DNA of 64,000 bases, taken from Acidimicrobiales bacterium (GTDB lineage Bacteria > Actinomycetota > Acidimicrobiia > Acidimicrobiales > Aldehydirespiratoraceae). The translations under genes were made by a program, and so were the position numbers. Shown here one piece after another: positions 27,038 through 36,143 of the stretch. The notes under the pieces are model-generated. The model did not search any database. It saw only the letters and a program-made list of their open reading frames with translations, and was not told where the DNA came from. The stretch spans positions 1 to 64,000 of the forward strand of contig JAJCXZ010000008.1 of the NCBI GenBank assembly GCA_029263175.1, read 5' to 3'. The first letter of the stretch is position 1. Each line of letters starts with the position of its first letter.

Positions 27038-30000
27038 TCAGCGCCAGTCTCGGGAGGTAGGCGCCTTGGTGACAGGCAGCGGTTCGATCTTGTCAGCCAC
27101 CACATTGATCACCCCTTCCTCTTTCTCCAGTCGGCCTCGGACTAGCAGGGCCGGCGCACCACGAGCTGCCTTCTTGTAGCGCTGCCAACACCCCTTCGAG
27201 ATCACCACATTGATGAGCCCGGTTTCATCCTCCAGGTTCAGGAACGTGGTGCCTCCGGCAGTAGCCGGCCGTTGGCGGTGAGTGACCACACCGCCGACGA
27301 ACACTCGCTCCCCTGCTGGATGGTCGACCAGTCCTGTTGCGGTGACCACCCCAATCTCAGTGAGCTCATCGCGAATGAAGATCGTGGGGTGACCGTCGGG
27401 GGCGACACCCGTGGCCCAGAGGTCCGCATGCGCGGTTTCCTCGGGCGACATGCCCGGCAGGGTCGGGGCATCGACACCGGTAATGATCCCGGGGAGGCGA
27501 TTGTCGGCCGTCTGCGCCATCGCCCCGGCCGTCCACAATGCCGACCGACGGTCAATGCCGAAGCAGCCGAAGGCTCCTGAAGTGGCGAGCGCTTCAAGAA
27601 TCGGCAAGGACATCTTCGGCACCCGTCGTCGCAGATCCTCGACTGACGCATACGGACGACCAGCTGCGATCTCCTCAGCCAGATCCGCCCCAATCCCCCG
27701 CACATAGTCGATGCCCAGGCGTACGGCTGCCTCGAGTTGCACCGTCTGCTCCGATGTGTGCTGCATCTCGCTGCCGTCAACCGGTTCGAGAGTGGCCGAC
27801 GCGGCCGATGCATTGAGGTCGGGCGTACGTACGGCCACACCATGGCGCCGAGCGTCGCCCACCAGCGTGTGGGGCGACCAGAAACCCATGGGCTGAGCGT
27901 TGAGCAGGGCCGCACAGAACGCCGCCGGGTAGTGGTACTTGATCCACGACGAGGCATAGACGAGATATGAAAACGACACGGAATGGCTCTCGGGAAAGCC
28001 GTAGTTGGCAAAGGCCGCGAGCTTCAGCCAGATCTGTTCGCCGAGTTCGTCGTCGATGCCGTTGTCACGCATGCCGGCGAAGAAGCGCTCCTTCAGCTGC
28101 TCCATGCGCTCCTTGCTGCGCTTCGACCCGACGGCCTGGCGCAGCTGATCGGCATCGGATGGTGTGAAGTTGGCGACGTCGATGGCGATCTGCATCAACT
28201 GCTCCTGGAAGAGCGGGATGCCGAGCGTCTTGGCCAACGAGTTTTCGAGGAGTGGATGGAGATAGGTGACAGGCTCGAGACCGTTACGCCGGCGAATGTA
28301 GGGATGCACCGAGCCGCCCTGGATAGGGCCTGGGCGGATGAGCGCCACCTCGACCACCAGGTCGTAGAAGCAACGGGGCTTGAGGCGAGGCAGGGTGGCC
28401 ATCTGGGCCCGCGACTCGATCTGGAAGACTCCGATCGTGTCGGCCTTCTGGAGCATGTCGTAGACCTCGGACTCCTGAGGGATCGCGGCAAGGTCAACCT
28501 CGACACCGTGGAAGTTGCGGATGAAGTCGATGGAATAGTGCAGCGCGGACAGCATCCCCAGCCCGAGCAGGTCGAACTTCACGAGCCCGGCCGCGGCGCA
28601 GTCGTCCTTGTCCCATTGCAGGACACTGCGGTTCGGCATACGCCCCCACTCGACCGGGCACACCTCGATCACCGGGCGATCGCACATGACCATGCCGCCG
28701 GAGTGGATGCCGAGATGGCGGGGAAAGTGCTCGACCTCGGCGGCGAGTTCCATCACCTGGAGCGGGATCGACGTGTCGGGGTCGGCGGCGCCCGCCCTCA
28801 CGTCGTGCCAGCGATCGACCTGTTTGGAGAACGCATCCTGTTGCCCCGGGGCGTAGCCGAGCGCCTTCGCCATGTCTCGAATCGCCGACTTCGATCGGTA
28901 GCTGATGACGTTGGCCACCTGGGCGGTGTGGTGACGACCGTGGCGGTCGTAGACGTACTGGATCACTTCTTCGCGTCGGTCACTCTCGATGTCGATGTCG
29001 ATGTCGGGTGGGCCATCGCGTTCGGGCGACAGGAACCGTTCGAAGAGCAGGCTGAGCGAGACCGCGTCGGCGTTGGTGATACCAAGGGCGAAACAGACCG
29101 CAGAGTTGGCGGCGGAACCGCGGCCCTGGCAGAGGATGTCGGATCGACGGCAGAAGTCGACGATGTCCCACACCACAAGGAAGTAGCCGGGGAACCCGAG
29201 CTGGTCGATCAGGGCCAGCTCTCGATCGAGCTGTGCCCACGCCCCCTCGACCCGCTCGGCCTCGCGGGAGCCATAACGGCGAGTGCCGCCTTCCTCAACG
29301 AGCCGGCGGAGAAACCCCATCTCATCGAGTCCGTCGGGGCATGGGTATGGCGGCAGGTTGGGCGCCACCAGCGAGAGGTCGAACGCACACTCGAGCCCAA
29401 GCGCGGCGGCACGTTCGACGACCCCTGGATAACGGGCAAAGCGGGCCGCTTGTTCCTCTCCGGATCGCAGGTGCATGCCGGTGGGCGGGAGCCAGCCATC
29501 GATCTCGTCGAGGCTGCGCCGGGCTCGCACCGCGGCCATCGCCGACGCCAGCCGTTTGCGGGCTACCGAATGGTGATGGGCGTTGGACGTTGCGACGATG
29601 TCGAGGCCCGCGGCCACCGCGAGCGCGGCCATCCCGTCGTTGCGGACCGAGTCGGTGGGCATGCCGTGGTCCCAGAGCTCGACAAACACATTCGGCCGAC
29701 CGAAGTCGCTGACGAGCCGGTCGAGTTCTCGTCGGGCAGCCGCAGGGCCTTCGTTCACCAGCGCTGCGGGCACCGGACCCTTGCGGCACGCGGTGAGCAC
29801 TGCCCAGTGGTCACCTGATCCGGTGCCGCCCAACTCGACCAACCGCTCGTAGTGGATACGAGGCGCGCCCTTCTCCCCCGCCAACTGACCTTCGCTGATC
29901 GCTCGGGCGAGGAGGGCGTAGCCGCGTGGACCGCGAGCCAGAACAACAAGATGCTGCCCGTGCGGATCGGGCGGGCCAGGCCGGCTCAGATCTGTACCAT

Positions 30001-30388
30001 CAGCCAACGTGAGTTCGGCGCCAAAGATTGTGGGCAGACCGACTGCTTTGGCTGCCTCGGAGAAGCGAACGACGCCGTAGAACCCGTTGTGGTCGGTGAG
30101 CGCCAACGCTTCGAGGCCGAGACGAGCTCCTTCCTCAGCCAGCTCCTCGGGATGCGAAGCACCATCGAGGAACGAGAAGTTGGAGTGGCAGTGCAGCTCG
30201 GCGTAGGGCACACGTCCGTGTTTTCGAACTGGCTCAGCAGGCGGGGTGTATTCGCCCCGTTTGCGCGTCCATGCCGGACTGTCACCCCCATCGCCGGCCC
30301 AAAGTTCCCGAACGCGCCCCGTCGTCGGACGATCAGACAGTGTCTGCTCGAGGTCCTTCCACGGCACATTCGGGCTGTTCCATCCCAC
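27038..30388 (-). CDS. dnaE2: Error-prone DNA polymerase III alpha subunit DnaE2
   Basis: 1116 aa C-family polymerase. The N-terminal PHP domain begins ELHCHSNFSFLDGASHPEEL; the catalytic acidic motif is PDIDIDIESDRREEVIQYV near residue 450; the finger region has PGPIQGGSVHPYIRRR; the C-terminus has an OB-fold (FLNLEDETGLINVVI). MGWNSPNVPW at the start and overall length distinguish DnaE2 from the replicative DnaE1. With ImuA' and ImuB it carries out SOS mutagenesis. The GTG start at 30388 has a LexA-type palindrome 15-30 bases upstream, so SOS control is expected. Confidence 0.95.
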   Translation of the reverse strand: MGWNSPNVPWKDLEQTLSDRPTTGRVRELWAGDGGDSPAWTRKRGEYTPPAEPVRKHGRVPYAELHCHSNFSFLDGASHPEELAEEGARLGLEALALTDHNGFYGVVRFSEAAKAVGLPTIFGAELTLADGTDLSRPGPPDPHGQHLVVLARGPRGYALLARAISEGQLAGEKGAPRIHYERLVELGGTGSGDHWAVLTACRKGPVPAALVNEGPAAARRELDRLVSDFGRPNVFVELWDHGMPTDSVRNDGMAALAVAAGLDIVATSNAHHHSVARKRLASAMAAVRARRSLDEIDGWLPPTGMHLRSGEEQAARFARYPGVVERAAALGLECAFDLSLVAPNLPPYPCPDGLDEMGFLRRLVEEGGTRRYGSREAERVEGAWAQLDRELALIDQLGFPGYFLVVWDIVDFCRRSDILCQGRGSAANSAVCFALGITNADAVSLSLLFERFLSPERDGPPDIDIDIESDRREEVIQYVYDRHGRHHTAQVANVISYRSKSAIRDMAKALGYAPGQQDAFSKQVDRWHDVRAGAADPDTSIPLQVMELAAEVEHFPRHLGIHSGGMVMCDRPVIEVCPVEWGRMPNRSVLQWDKDDCAAAGLVKFDLLGLGMLSALHYSIDFIRNFHGVEVDLAAIPQESEVYDMLQKADTIGVFQIESRAQMATLPRLKPRCFYDLVVEVALIRPGPIQGGSVHPYIRRRNGLEPVTYLHPLLENSLAKTLGIPLFQEQLMQIAIDVANFTPSDADQLRQAVGSKRSKERMEQLKERFFAGMRDNGIDDELGEQIWLKLAAFANYGFPESHSVSFSYLVYASSWIKYHYPAAFCAALLNAQPMGFWSPHTLVGDARRHGVAVRTPDLNASAASATLEPVDGSEMQHTSEQTVQLEAAVRLGIDYVRGIGADLAEEIAAGRPYASVEDLRRRVPKMSLPILEALATSGAFGCFGIDRRSALWTAGAMAQTADNRLPGIITGVDAPTLPGMSPEETAHADLWATGVAPDGHPTIFIRDELTEIGVVTATGLVDHPAGERVFVGGVVTHRQRPATAGGTTFLNLEDETGLINVVISKGCWQRYKKAARGAPALLVRGRLEKEEGVINVVADKIEPLPVTKAPTSRDWR

Positions 30389-30402
30389 CCACCCGACCGT
30401 AG

Positions 30403-30418
30403 ACGAACGTTTGTTCGT
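30403..30418. promoter_or_regulatory. LexA (SOS) box upstream of dnaE2
   Basis: ACGAACGTTTGTTCGT is a perfect inverted repeat, CGAAC-N4-GTTCG at its core, matching the actinobacterial/Gram-positive SOS box. It lies 15 bases upstream of the dnaE2 GTG, where bound LexA would block the promoter. The same core is found before imuA' at 35004-35017. Confidence 0.9.
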
Positions 30419-30454
30419 TTACCACCCCCAAAATTGCTGCTCCCAGACCCCTTC

Positions 30455-31390
30455 TCAGGTGGAAACCCCCCTACCAGAACGGGGATATCGGAGCCGCAGA
30501 GCGTCGCGGACCGTCTGCACCATGCGAGATGGTCGATCGCGAAACTCGCTGTAGGTGAAGTTCAGCACTTGCCAACCGATCACCGTCATACGATTTCGCC
30601 TGACCGCATCTTCTTCGAAGTCGATGCGGCTCAAGTGCCAACGGACGCTGTCGAGTTCGATCGCCAGTTTGAACTCCGGATAGGCCAAGTCCACTTCGCC
30701 GAGGAAGCCACCACTCGCCGAGAGCACCGGGTACTCGAACTCCGGCTTCGGTAGCTGATGCATCACCAGCAGGTCAGCGGCATCGCGACTCCATTGCGAG
30801 CGAGGAGTGCCGCCCTCCCCCATCCGTCTCTCGAGCGCCTCCCGAAGCTTGCCGCACCCATCACGTCCGCGCCGGCTGTGCATCTTCTGCACCCTGGCGA
30901 GCGTCTTCAGATCGATGCGCTTCTCCCGTACAAGGGAGTCGATCGCCTGGTCGAGTCGGCGCTCGTCGACCACCGCTCCGAGGTCCAGCACCGTTCGGCC
31001 GAGATCCGTGGATGGAATCCCATCGATCTCCAGTGGTTCGGCGAGTGCGAACTGTTTCGACTCGTGCACGGTGAGCCAGGGAATGGCCCGCGTCCAACCA
31101 CGCGGCACGATGATCTCCCTGACGCCCGGCGCAATACCATTCACGCCATGCAGGGCCGCGGCAGCGCGATGACTGGCCAACCCACCGCTGATCAGGCACG
31201 CCGCCACGAGATCACCGCGCCAAGAACGCCTCACGAGAGCGTGTCGATACACACCTCGATCGATCCGTTGCCACTCGCCGGCCTGAACGAGTCGCTCGAC
31301 CTGTCGACTACTCAGCCCTGCCACAAGTGCTTGACGCCGGCTGATGACTCCATGCTGTCGGTGCATGAGCGCCTGAATCTGAGGTTCCAC
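30455..31390 (-). CDS. AbiEi-antitoxin-like N-terminus with DUF559-type C-terminal domain
   Basis: 311 aa. The N-terminal part (HGVISRRQALVAGLSSRQVE, WQRIDRGVYRHALVRRSWRG) matches the winged-helix AbiEi-type domain of type IV antitoxin-like proteins. The C-terminal ~110 aa (LGEVDLAYPEFKLAIELDSV, WHLSRIDFEEDAVRRNRMTV) is of the DUF559/very-short-patch-repair endonuclease-like type, with an E-D-x-E core. Such proteins are common as single genes in actinobacteria, usually without a toxin partner; no AbiEii-type toxin is seen here. It sits between dnaE2 and the imu operon, in the same direction. Confidence 0.8.
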   Translation of the reverse strand: MEPQIQALMHRQHGVISRRQALVAGLSSRQVERLVQAGEWQRIDRGVYRHALVRRSWRGDLVAACLISGGLASHRAAAALHGVNGIAPGVREIIVPRGWTRAIPWLTVHESKQFALAEPLEIDGIPSTDLGRTVLDLGAVVDERRLDQAIDSLVREKRIDLKTLARVQKMHSRRGRDGCGKLREALERRMGEGGTPRSQWSRDAADLLVMHQLPKPEFEYPVLSASGGFLGEVDLAYPEFKLAIELDSVRWHLSRIDFEEDAVRRNRMTVIGWQVLNFTYSEFRDRPSRMVQTVRDALRLRYPRSGRGVST

Positions 31391-31527
31391 CGGTGACCGC
31401 CTGACGACTTGCAGATGTCAACGGGGAAGCCGACTCAGCATGCCCGGTCACTTGCTGAACCGCCACCCACACCGATCTGACCCCAAGTTTTCCACCGTGA
31501 CGGTGGTCTGGCGGCAGCAATTTCGGG

Positions 31528-32694
31528 TTAGAGGGTGAGGTAGACGGTTCGGACGGCGAGGGCTTCGCGGACTTCGGCGGTCATGTCTTCGGCGAACTCG
31601 GCTCGGTAGGCCTCGTCGGTCACGACCTGTACGGCGAACTGGAGGCCCGACATCATGCCGATGAACGCCGACACCAGCACGAGTTGACGGGTGAAGACCA
31701 ACTCGCCGCCGAGTACGTTCCAGTAGAGGGCCCAGTCAGCGGATCGGGTGAGTTCGGTGGCCGTCGTCCATTGCTCGAGCGTGCCTTCTCGCACCGTCAG
31801 CAAACCGAAGACGATGTAGAACGCGGTGATCACGGTCGCCACGAGCGCGATCTGGATCGCCTGGGCGACGAACAACAACATGCCGACGTTGAACTCCGCC
31901 CCACGGCCGAGCGCCGCGGCATTCGGCCGCTCGACATCGTCGCTGGGCACCAACCCCTCGACCGGAGTATCGACACACCGGCGCCGCACATCGGCCCAGT
32001 CGTCGAAGCGAGCGAGGTCAACGGTGATTCGGCGAACCGAAAACACGACGAACGCCCCACCGATCCCGGAGATGAGCACTGCCACAAGCGCGAAGTACGG
32101 GAGAGTGAAATCGTTGGCAACCTGCCACATCTCCGCGTTGAGGAAGATGAACGCGGAGAACACGAGCAGGATCGGCAATGACTTCATGGCGAGGGTGGCC
32201 ACGTCACCAATCTGGCGTGCGACCTGCCCGACCGACCATCGCATCATCGGGAGCAGACCCCACGACGTAACGACGTAGGCGAGACCAAGAATCACGAGGT
32301 TCAACACCAGGGTCGTGATCAGGTTGTCGCCAACCGAACTCTCCGACCCGATCGCCGTCGGCACGAGAGGCAGGCCGAGATAGAGGATGAGTTCCAAGAG
32401 GCCGACGCTGTTTGGCAGCTGCAGCGGCCGTCGCCCTCGGAATTGGTTGACCAATGCGAGCGCCGCAACCATCGCGACAACACCGGCAACGAAGGCGACG
32501 AGCTGGCTCCAGCCGTTCCACCGGTCACCGAACGCGAGGAACAGTTCGGCGAAGACGACAACCGTGAGGAACGGAGCAGTGCGAGTGAGCACGTCTTCGG
32601 TGGCCGAGTACTTGTCGATCAGGTGCGGTAGTCCACGGCGCACGAACCAGCGCTCACAACTGTCACGGGGGACGATTGTCGACGGCTCGGTCAT
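31528..32694 (-). CDS. Multi-pass membrane protein of unknown function
   Basis: 388 aa with about seven to eight hydrophobic helices: three near 40-85 and 98-115, two near 128-155, 168-190, 200-222, then 270-300 and 340-365. No transporter signature is recognised. The loop after helix six holds RRITVDLARFDDWADVRRRC. It ends in EALAVRTVYLTL. It starts 18 bp after imuB on the same strand and could be part of the SOS-induced transcript, but no functional link is established. Confidence 0.75.
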   Translation of the reverse strand: MTEPSTIVPRDSCERWFVRRGLPHLIDKYSATEDVLTRTAPFLTVVVFAELFLAFGDRWNGWSQLVAFVAGVVAMVAALALVNQFRGRRPLQLPNSVGLLELILYLGLPLVPTAIGSESSVGDNLITTLVLNLVILGLAYVVTSWGLLPMMRWSVGQVARQIGDVATLAMKSLPILLVFSAFIFLNAEMWQVANDFTLPYFALVAVLISGIGGAFVVFSVRRITVDLARFDDWADVRRRCVDTPVEGLVPSDDVERPNAAALGRGAEFNVGMLLFVAQAIQIALVATVITAFYIVFGLLTVREGTLEQWTTATELTRSADWALYWNVLGGELVFTRQLVLVSAFIGMMSGLQFAVQVVTDEAYRAEFAEDMTAEVREALAVRTVYLTL

Positions 32695-32712
32695 CTCCCC
32701 ATGATGGTCGCC

Positions 32713-34269
32713 TCAGTCCCACACCGCGGTGACCCACCATTGACCACCCTCGAGGGTGAGCATGCGGGCAACACCGTCGCTGGTGACGATCTGGAATCGG
32801 GCCTGGCGACGATGCGTTTCGGCGTCCCACCAACGCTCGTCGATCGGCCATGGACCTGCCCATGCCGCGATGTCAGCCCGACGTCGATCGTTGCGTAGTC
32901 CGGCTGGCGGCGCCGAGAGGAGGCCTCGGCCATCGACAAGCACCAGTTCACCGTCCTTGTCCACCACTTCAACGGCGCGGGGGGCACTGACCACCCGAGT
33001 GGGCGACGGGGTCGGCAACCCGCCTGGCCAGGGGGGCTGCTCCGGGTCGTCGAACAAGGTGCGACCCCGAAGTTCGACGGTGGCCGCGGGCACGAGCGAG
33101 AGTTGCTCGCCTGGATGACGCCCACCTCGCCGCTCGACCACACGTACGGCATCAGCGCCGAGCTGGCCTTGCAGACGAGCAGCAACCCTCGCCGCCCGTT
33201 CATCGACCTCCGTCTCTCCACCCCAGAACCCGAGCTGACGGCCTTTGGCCGCGATGAGGTCGTCGGGCACCAGCGACACCCGACTGATTCCACCGCTCGG
33301 CCGAGTGACCGCCGAACCGTTGAGCCAACCATCGAGTTGCCACCGCACACGATCAGCAACCGCTGCATCGGACAACGTGCCTTCGTGGCGCCAGAGCCGC
33401 ACCATCTCCTCACCGAATTCGGTTTCGGCTTCGATCGCCACCCGCACGCAGGTCACACCGTCTCGACCAAGGCGCTGATGGAGTTCGTCGGCCAGGCTGC
33501 GCGCCACAAAGGCGACACGATCAACCTGAAGCGCGGGCGGATCGATCTCGGCACTCACCGACCAGTCGACCGGTGGATACCGCGCATCGGGAGGACGCTC
33601 GTCGAGCCCCGATGAGAGCCGGTGAGCGGCAAGCCCTTCAGAACCGAAGCGAGCCAATACATCGGTGGCCGGCAACGCCGCAAACGCGCCGAGTGTGCGG
33701 ATGCCGAGCCGCACGAGCACGTCGGCCAACTCCGGCAGCTCGAGCACGGCCACACGCATCGGCGCCAGGAACTCGGCGACCTTCCCTTGGGGAATCAGGC
33801 GGGTTGGCTGAGCCGCCCGAGCCGCGAGCTCTGCCGCAAACGACCCGTCGGCAACACCGATACGCACTTCGGTGCGGCCGTTCAGCACCGTGCCCATGGC
33901 CTCACGAATGAGGTCAGCAACCTTCTCGTCGCCGCCGAAATAGCGAGACGGGCCACGGGTGATGACAGCACACGTGCCAGGACGAATGACCTCTATACGA
34001 GGCGTGATGTGGTCGAGAGTGCCGATCACCGGTTCGAACGTGCGGGCTTCGCGGGCCTCGTCACGCTCATGGAGTTGCAGATCAGCGCAGCGCGCTTGTG
34101 CCACTCGGCGGCGCAGCCCGCGCACGACGCCTTGCTCGCGAGCGCTCGGCGACGACGCCACGATCTTGTTGGCCTGGACGACGGCAATCGGCTCATCGAG
34201 CGGCGCCCCTGTGGCGACCACCGGCCAATCAGGACACCACGCCACAAGCGTGCGCACGGGGGCGACCAT
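32713..34269 (-). CDS. imuB: ImuB, Y-family polymerase-like mutasome subunit
   Basis: 518 aa, catalytically degenerate Y-family polymerase relative. The N-terminus (RTLVAWCPDWPVVATGAPLD) lacks the acidic pair of active polymerases, while VRLGIRTLGAFAALPATDVL matches the helix-hairpin region. The beta-clamp motif QLGFWG is at residues ~345-350, as known for ImuB. It links ImuA' and DnaE2 to the sliding clamp in SOS mutagenesis. It starts 3 bp after imuA' and therefore shares its LexA-controlled promoter. Confidence 0.93.
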   Translation of the reverse strand: MVAPVRTLVAWCPDWPVVATGAPLDEPIAVVQANKIVASSPSAREQGVVRGLRRRVAQARCADLQLHERDEAREARTFEPVIGTLDHITPRIEVIRPGTCAVITRGPSRYFGGDEKVADLIREAMGTVLNGRTEVRIGVADGSFAAELAARAAQPTRLIPQGKVAEFLAPMRVAVLELPELADVLVRLGIRTLGAFAALPATDVLARFGSEGLAAHRLSSGLDERPPDARYPPVDWSVSAEIDPPALQVDRVAFVARSLADELHQRLGRDGVTCVRVAIEAETEFGEEMVRLWRHEGTLSDAAVADRVRWQLDGWLNGSAVTRPSGGISRVSLVPDDLIAAKGRQLGFWGGETEVDERAARVAARLQGQLGADAVRVVERRGGRHPGEQLSLVPAATVELRGRTLFDDPEQPPWPGGLPTPSPTRVVSAPRAVEVVDKDGELVLVDGRGLLSAPPAGLRNDRRRADIAAWAGPWPIDERWWDAETHRRQARFQIVTSDGVARMLTLEGGQWWVTAVWD

Positions 34270-34272
34270 GGG

Positions 34273-34992
34273 TCAGCCCTGCGCAACGAGCGCCGGTGCT
34301 TCGATGTGCACGAGCTCTGGCCGGCCAAGTGGACCGGGTAGCAACAGATCGGCCGATCGAGGTCGAGCAGATGCCCCTCGTCCACCGCCACTCACCGTCA
34401 CCCGACGGGATTGCAGCACTCCATGACCACACCCGAGCCCCGACCATTCGCTCTCCATGACCTCGAGTTGCACGTCTGCACCGCTCGGCCAACGACCGTT
34501 GGTGCACACCAGCACCGATCCCCGCTCACGCAACCGGGCAGACAGGCGCCGAGCCTCGGCGTCACGCACCCGATGACGGGGTGCCACCAACACGATGTCG
34601 ACAGCACCAACGAGAGCAGCCACTGCCGAACTCCACGACGACGCCTCCGGGTCGACAACGAGCACCCGCTCGAGAGCAACACCCACTTCTTCAGCGGCCG
34701 CGAGCCCGAGATCTGGATCGCCAACCACAGCAACCCATGAACCAGCTGTCGACGCGGCGGCAGCAACAGCCAACGCCAACGCTGTCGACCCCGAGCCCGC
34801 AACCGACACCGTGGAGCCACGCCGCAAACCTTCAGGAAAAAGACCGGTCAACTCATCGAGAAGTGGCAATGTACGTTCCCGAGCCAGCGCCATCGGAGCG
34901 ACACGATCGCCAACGAGTTGTAGCCTGGCGCGCCGATCTGCGATCGCCTCGTCGGGGTCGACGACAGAAGGCAACAACTCCGCAGCAGCCAT
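34273..34992 (-). CDS. imuA': ImuA', RecA-like mutasome accessory protein
   Basis: 239 aa. It resembles a shortened RecA core: LFPEGLRRGSTVSVAGSGST, with a degenerate Walker A (GSGSTALAL), then AGSWVAVVGDPDLGLAAAEE and VDIVLVAPRHRVRDAEARRL. ImuA' works with ImuB and DnaE2 in DNA-damage-induced mutagenesis. Name given by position and family; E. coli lacks it. The ATG at 34992 has a long LexA palindrome immediately upstream. Confidence 0.88.
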   Translation of the reverse strand: MAAAELLPSVVDPDEAIADRRARLQLVGDRVAPMALARERTLPLLDELTGLFPEGLRRGSTVSVAGSGSTALALAVAAAASTAGSWVAVVGDPDLGLAAAEEVGVALERVLVVDPEASSWSSAVAALVGAVDIVLVAPRHRVRDAEARRLSARLRERGSVLVCTNGRWPSGADVQLEVMESEWSGLGCGHGVLQSRRVTVSGGGRGASARPRSADLLLPGPLGRPELVHIEAPALVAQG

Positions 34993-34996
34993 ACCA

Positions 34997-35024
34997 CATC
35001 ATACGAACAAATGTTCGTATGATG
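34997..35024. promoter_or_regulatory. Extended LexA (SOS) box upstream of imuA'-imuB
   Basis: A perfect inverted repeat with 12-nt arms (CATCATACGAAC and its complement) around a 4-nt centre AAAT. The core CGAAC-N4-GTTCG is the SOS consensus. It ends 4 bases before the imuA' ATG, so it must overlap the promoter or start site. The 28-bp perfect symmetry is longer than a LexA dimer needs. Confidence 0.92.
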
Positions 35025-35082
35025 CAAGCTGGCCGTACCAAATCGAGTGAGTCGCGAGCCGGGTCGATTACCGTCGACGGCC

Positions 35083-36117
35083 GTGACCTTTGAGCCGATC
35101 CGCACCGAGCGACTGATACTTCGCCAGTCCCGCCTCAGCGATGCCGAGGCCGCCTTCAAGCGCCGCAACCTCCCCGAGGTCGCTCGCTACCAGGATTGGG
35201 AGATGCCCTACACGAAGGAGCGGGCCGAGAGGAGAATGGCCCAGCTCGTCGAGATGGACGGTCCACTCGACGACCGAGGGTGGTCTCTCACGGTCGTCGA
35301 CGCGGCCGATCCAGACCAGATCGTGGGCGACCTTGCGGTCGAGATCACGTGGGGTGGTCGCAGCGCACTCGTCGGCTACACCTTCCACCCTGACCACTGG
35401 GGACAGGGCTACGCGACCGAAGCAACCGAAGCCATCATCCGGTATCTCTTCCTCGACTACGGCGTCACCCGGATCGAATCGTCGGCACATCCCGACAACT
35501 CGCTGTCGCTACGCGTCATGGAGGCCTGCGGACTCGTTTTCGAGGGTCTGACCCGCCAGTCCTTCTGGGTGGGCGACGAATGCTCCGACGACATCCTGTA
35601 CGGCATGCCCCGCCCCGACTGGGACGCCTGGATCAACCGTCCCCGGCATCGACCTGACCGCGTTGAGCTGGTTCCGGTCACCGAGGACAACCGGCGGGCA
35701 GTCGGCGCCCTCGTCACCCACAAGTCCCAGGAACGCTTCGTCTCCCCGATGATGGGCAACTTCCGAGACGCGCTCGTGCCGCCCTCGCTGGACGGTGCGA
35801 CTCTGGTGCCTTGGTACCGGGCCATCGAAGCCGACGGCGAGATCGTCGGCTTTCTCATGGCCGCCGAGATGACCGAGACCCATGCCAATCCGTACCTCTG
35901 GCGGCTCCTGATCGACCGCATGCATCAGCGAAGAGGTGTTGCTTCGACAGCGCTCGACCAGTTCGAGAGCCGCTGTCGTGAGCATGGCGCGACCGCGATC
36001 GAAGTGTCGTGGTGCGAGGGGCCCGGCTCACCCGCTCCGTTGTATCTGGCACGGGGTTATGAGCCGTCGGGCAGGATCGAAGACGGCGAGACCCATGCCG
36101 TCAAGCCGCTGACCTAA
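35083..36117 (+). CDS. Tandem GNAT acetyltransferase (two GNAT domains)
   Basis: About 344 aa. The first domain (1-175) is RimJ-like: FEPIRTERLILRQSRLSDAE, HPDHWGQGYATEATEAIIRY and SAHPDNSLSLRVMEACGLVF. The second (~190-344) is a DUF/Spermidine-type GNAT: VELVPVTEDNRRAVGALVTH, IVGFLMAAEM and RMHQRRGVASTALDQFESRC, with acetyl-CoA loop QRRGVA. Each domain has its own acetyl-CoA loop. GTG 35083 is preferred over GTG 35047 because TACCGT lies eight bases before it. Substrates unknown. Confidence 0.85.
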   Translation: MTFEPIRTERLILRQSRLSDAEAAFKRRNLPEVARYQDWEMPYTKERAERRMAQLVEMDGPLDDRGWSLTVVDAADPDQIVGDLAVEITWGGRSALVGYTFHPDHWGQGYATEATEAIIRYLFLDYGVTRIESSAHPDNSLSLRVMEACGLVFEGLTRQSFWVGDECSDDILYGMPRPDWDAWINRPRHRPDRVELVPVTEDNRRAVGALVTHKSQERFVSPMMGNFRDALVPPSLDGATLVPWYRAIEADGEIVGFLMAAEMTETHANPYLWRLLIDRMHQRRGVASTALDQFESRCREHGATAIEVSWCEGPGSPAPLYLARGYEPSGRIEDGETHAVKPLT

Positions 36118-36143
36118 CCGAGCGCCGTTGAGCCCCCAGGCAT

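Noticed and set aside
27983-29818. Plus-strand frame of 611 codons
   Set aside because: It lies entirely antisense to dnaE2; long antisense frames are expected in high-GC DNA.
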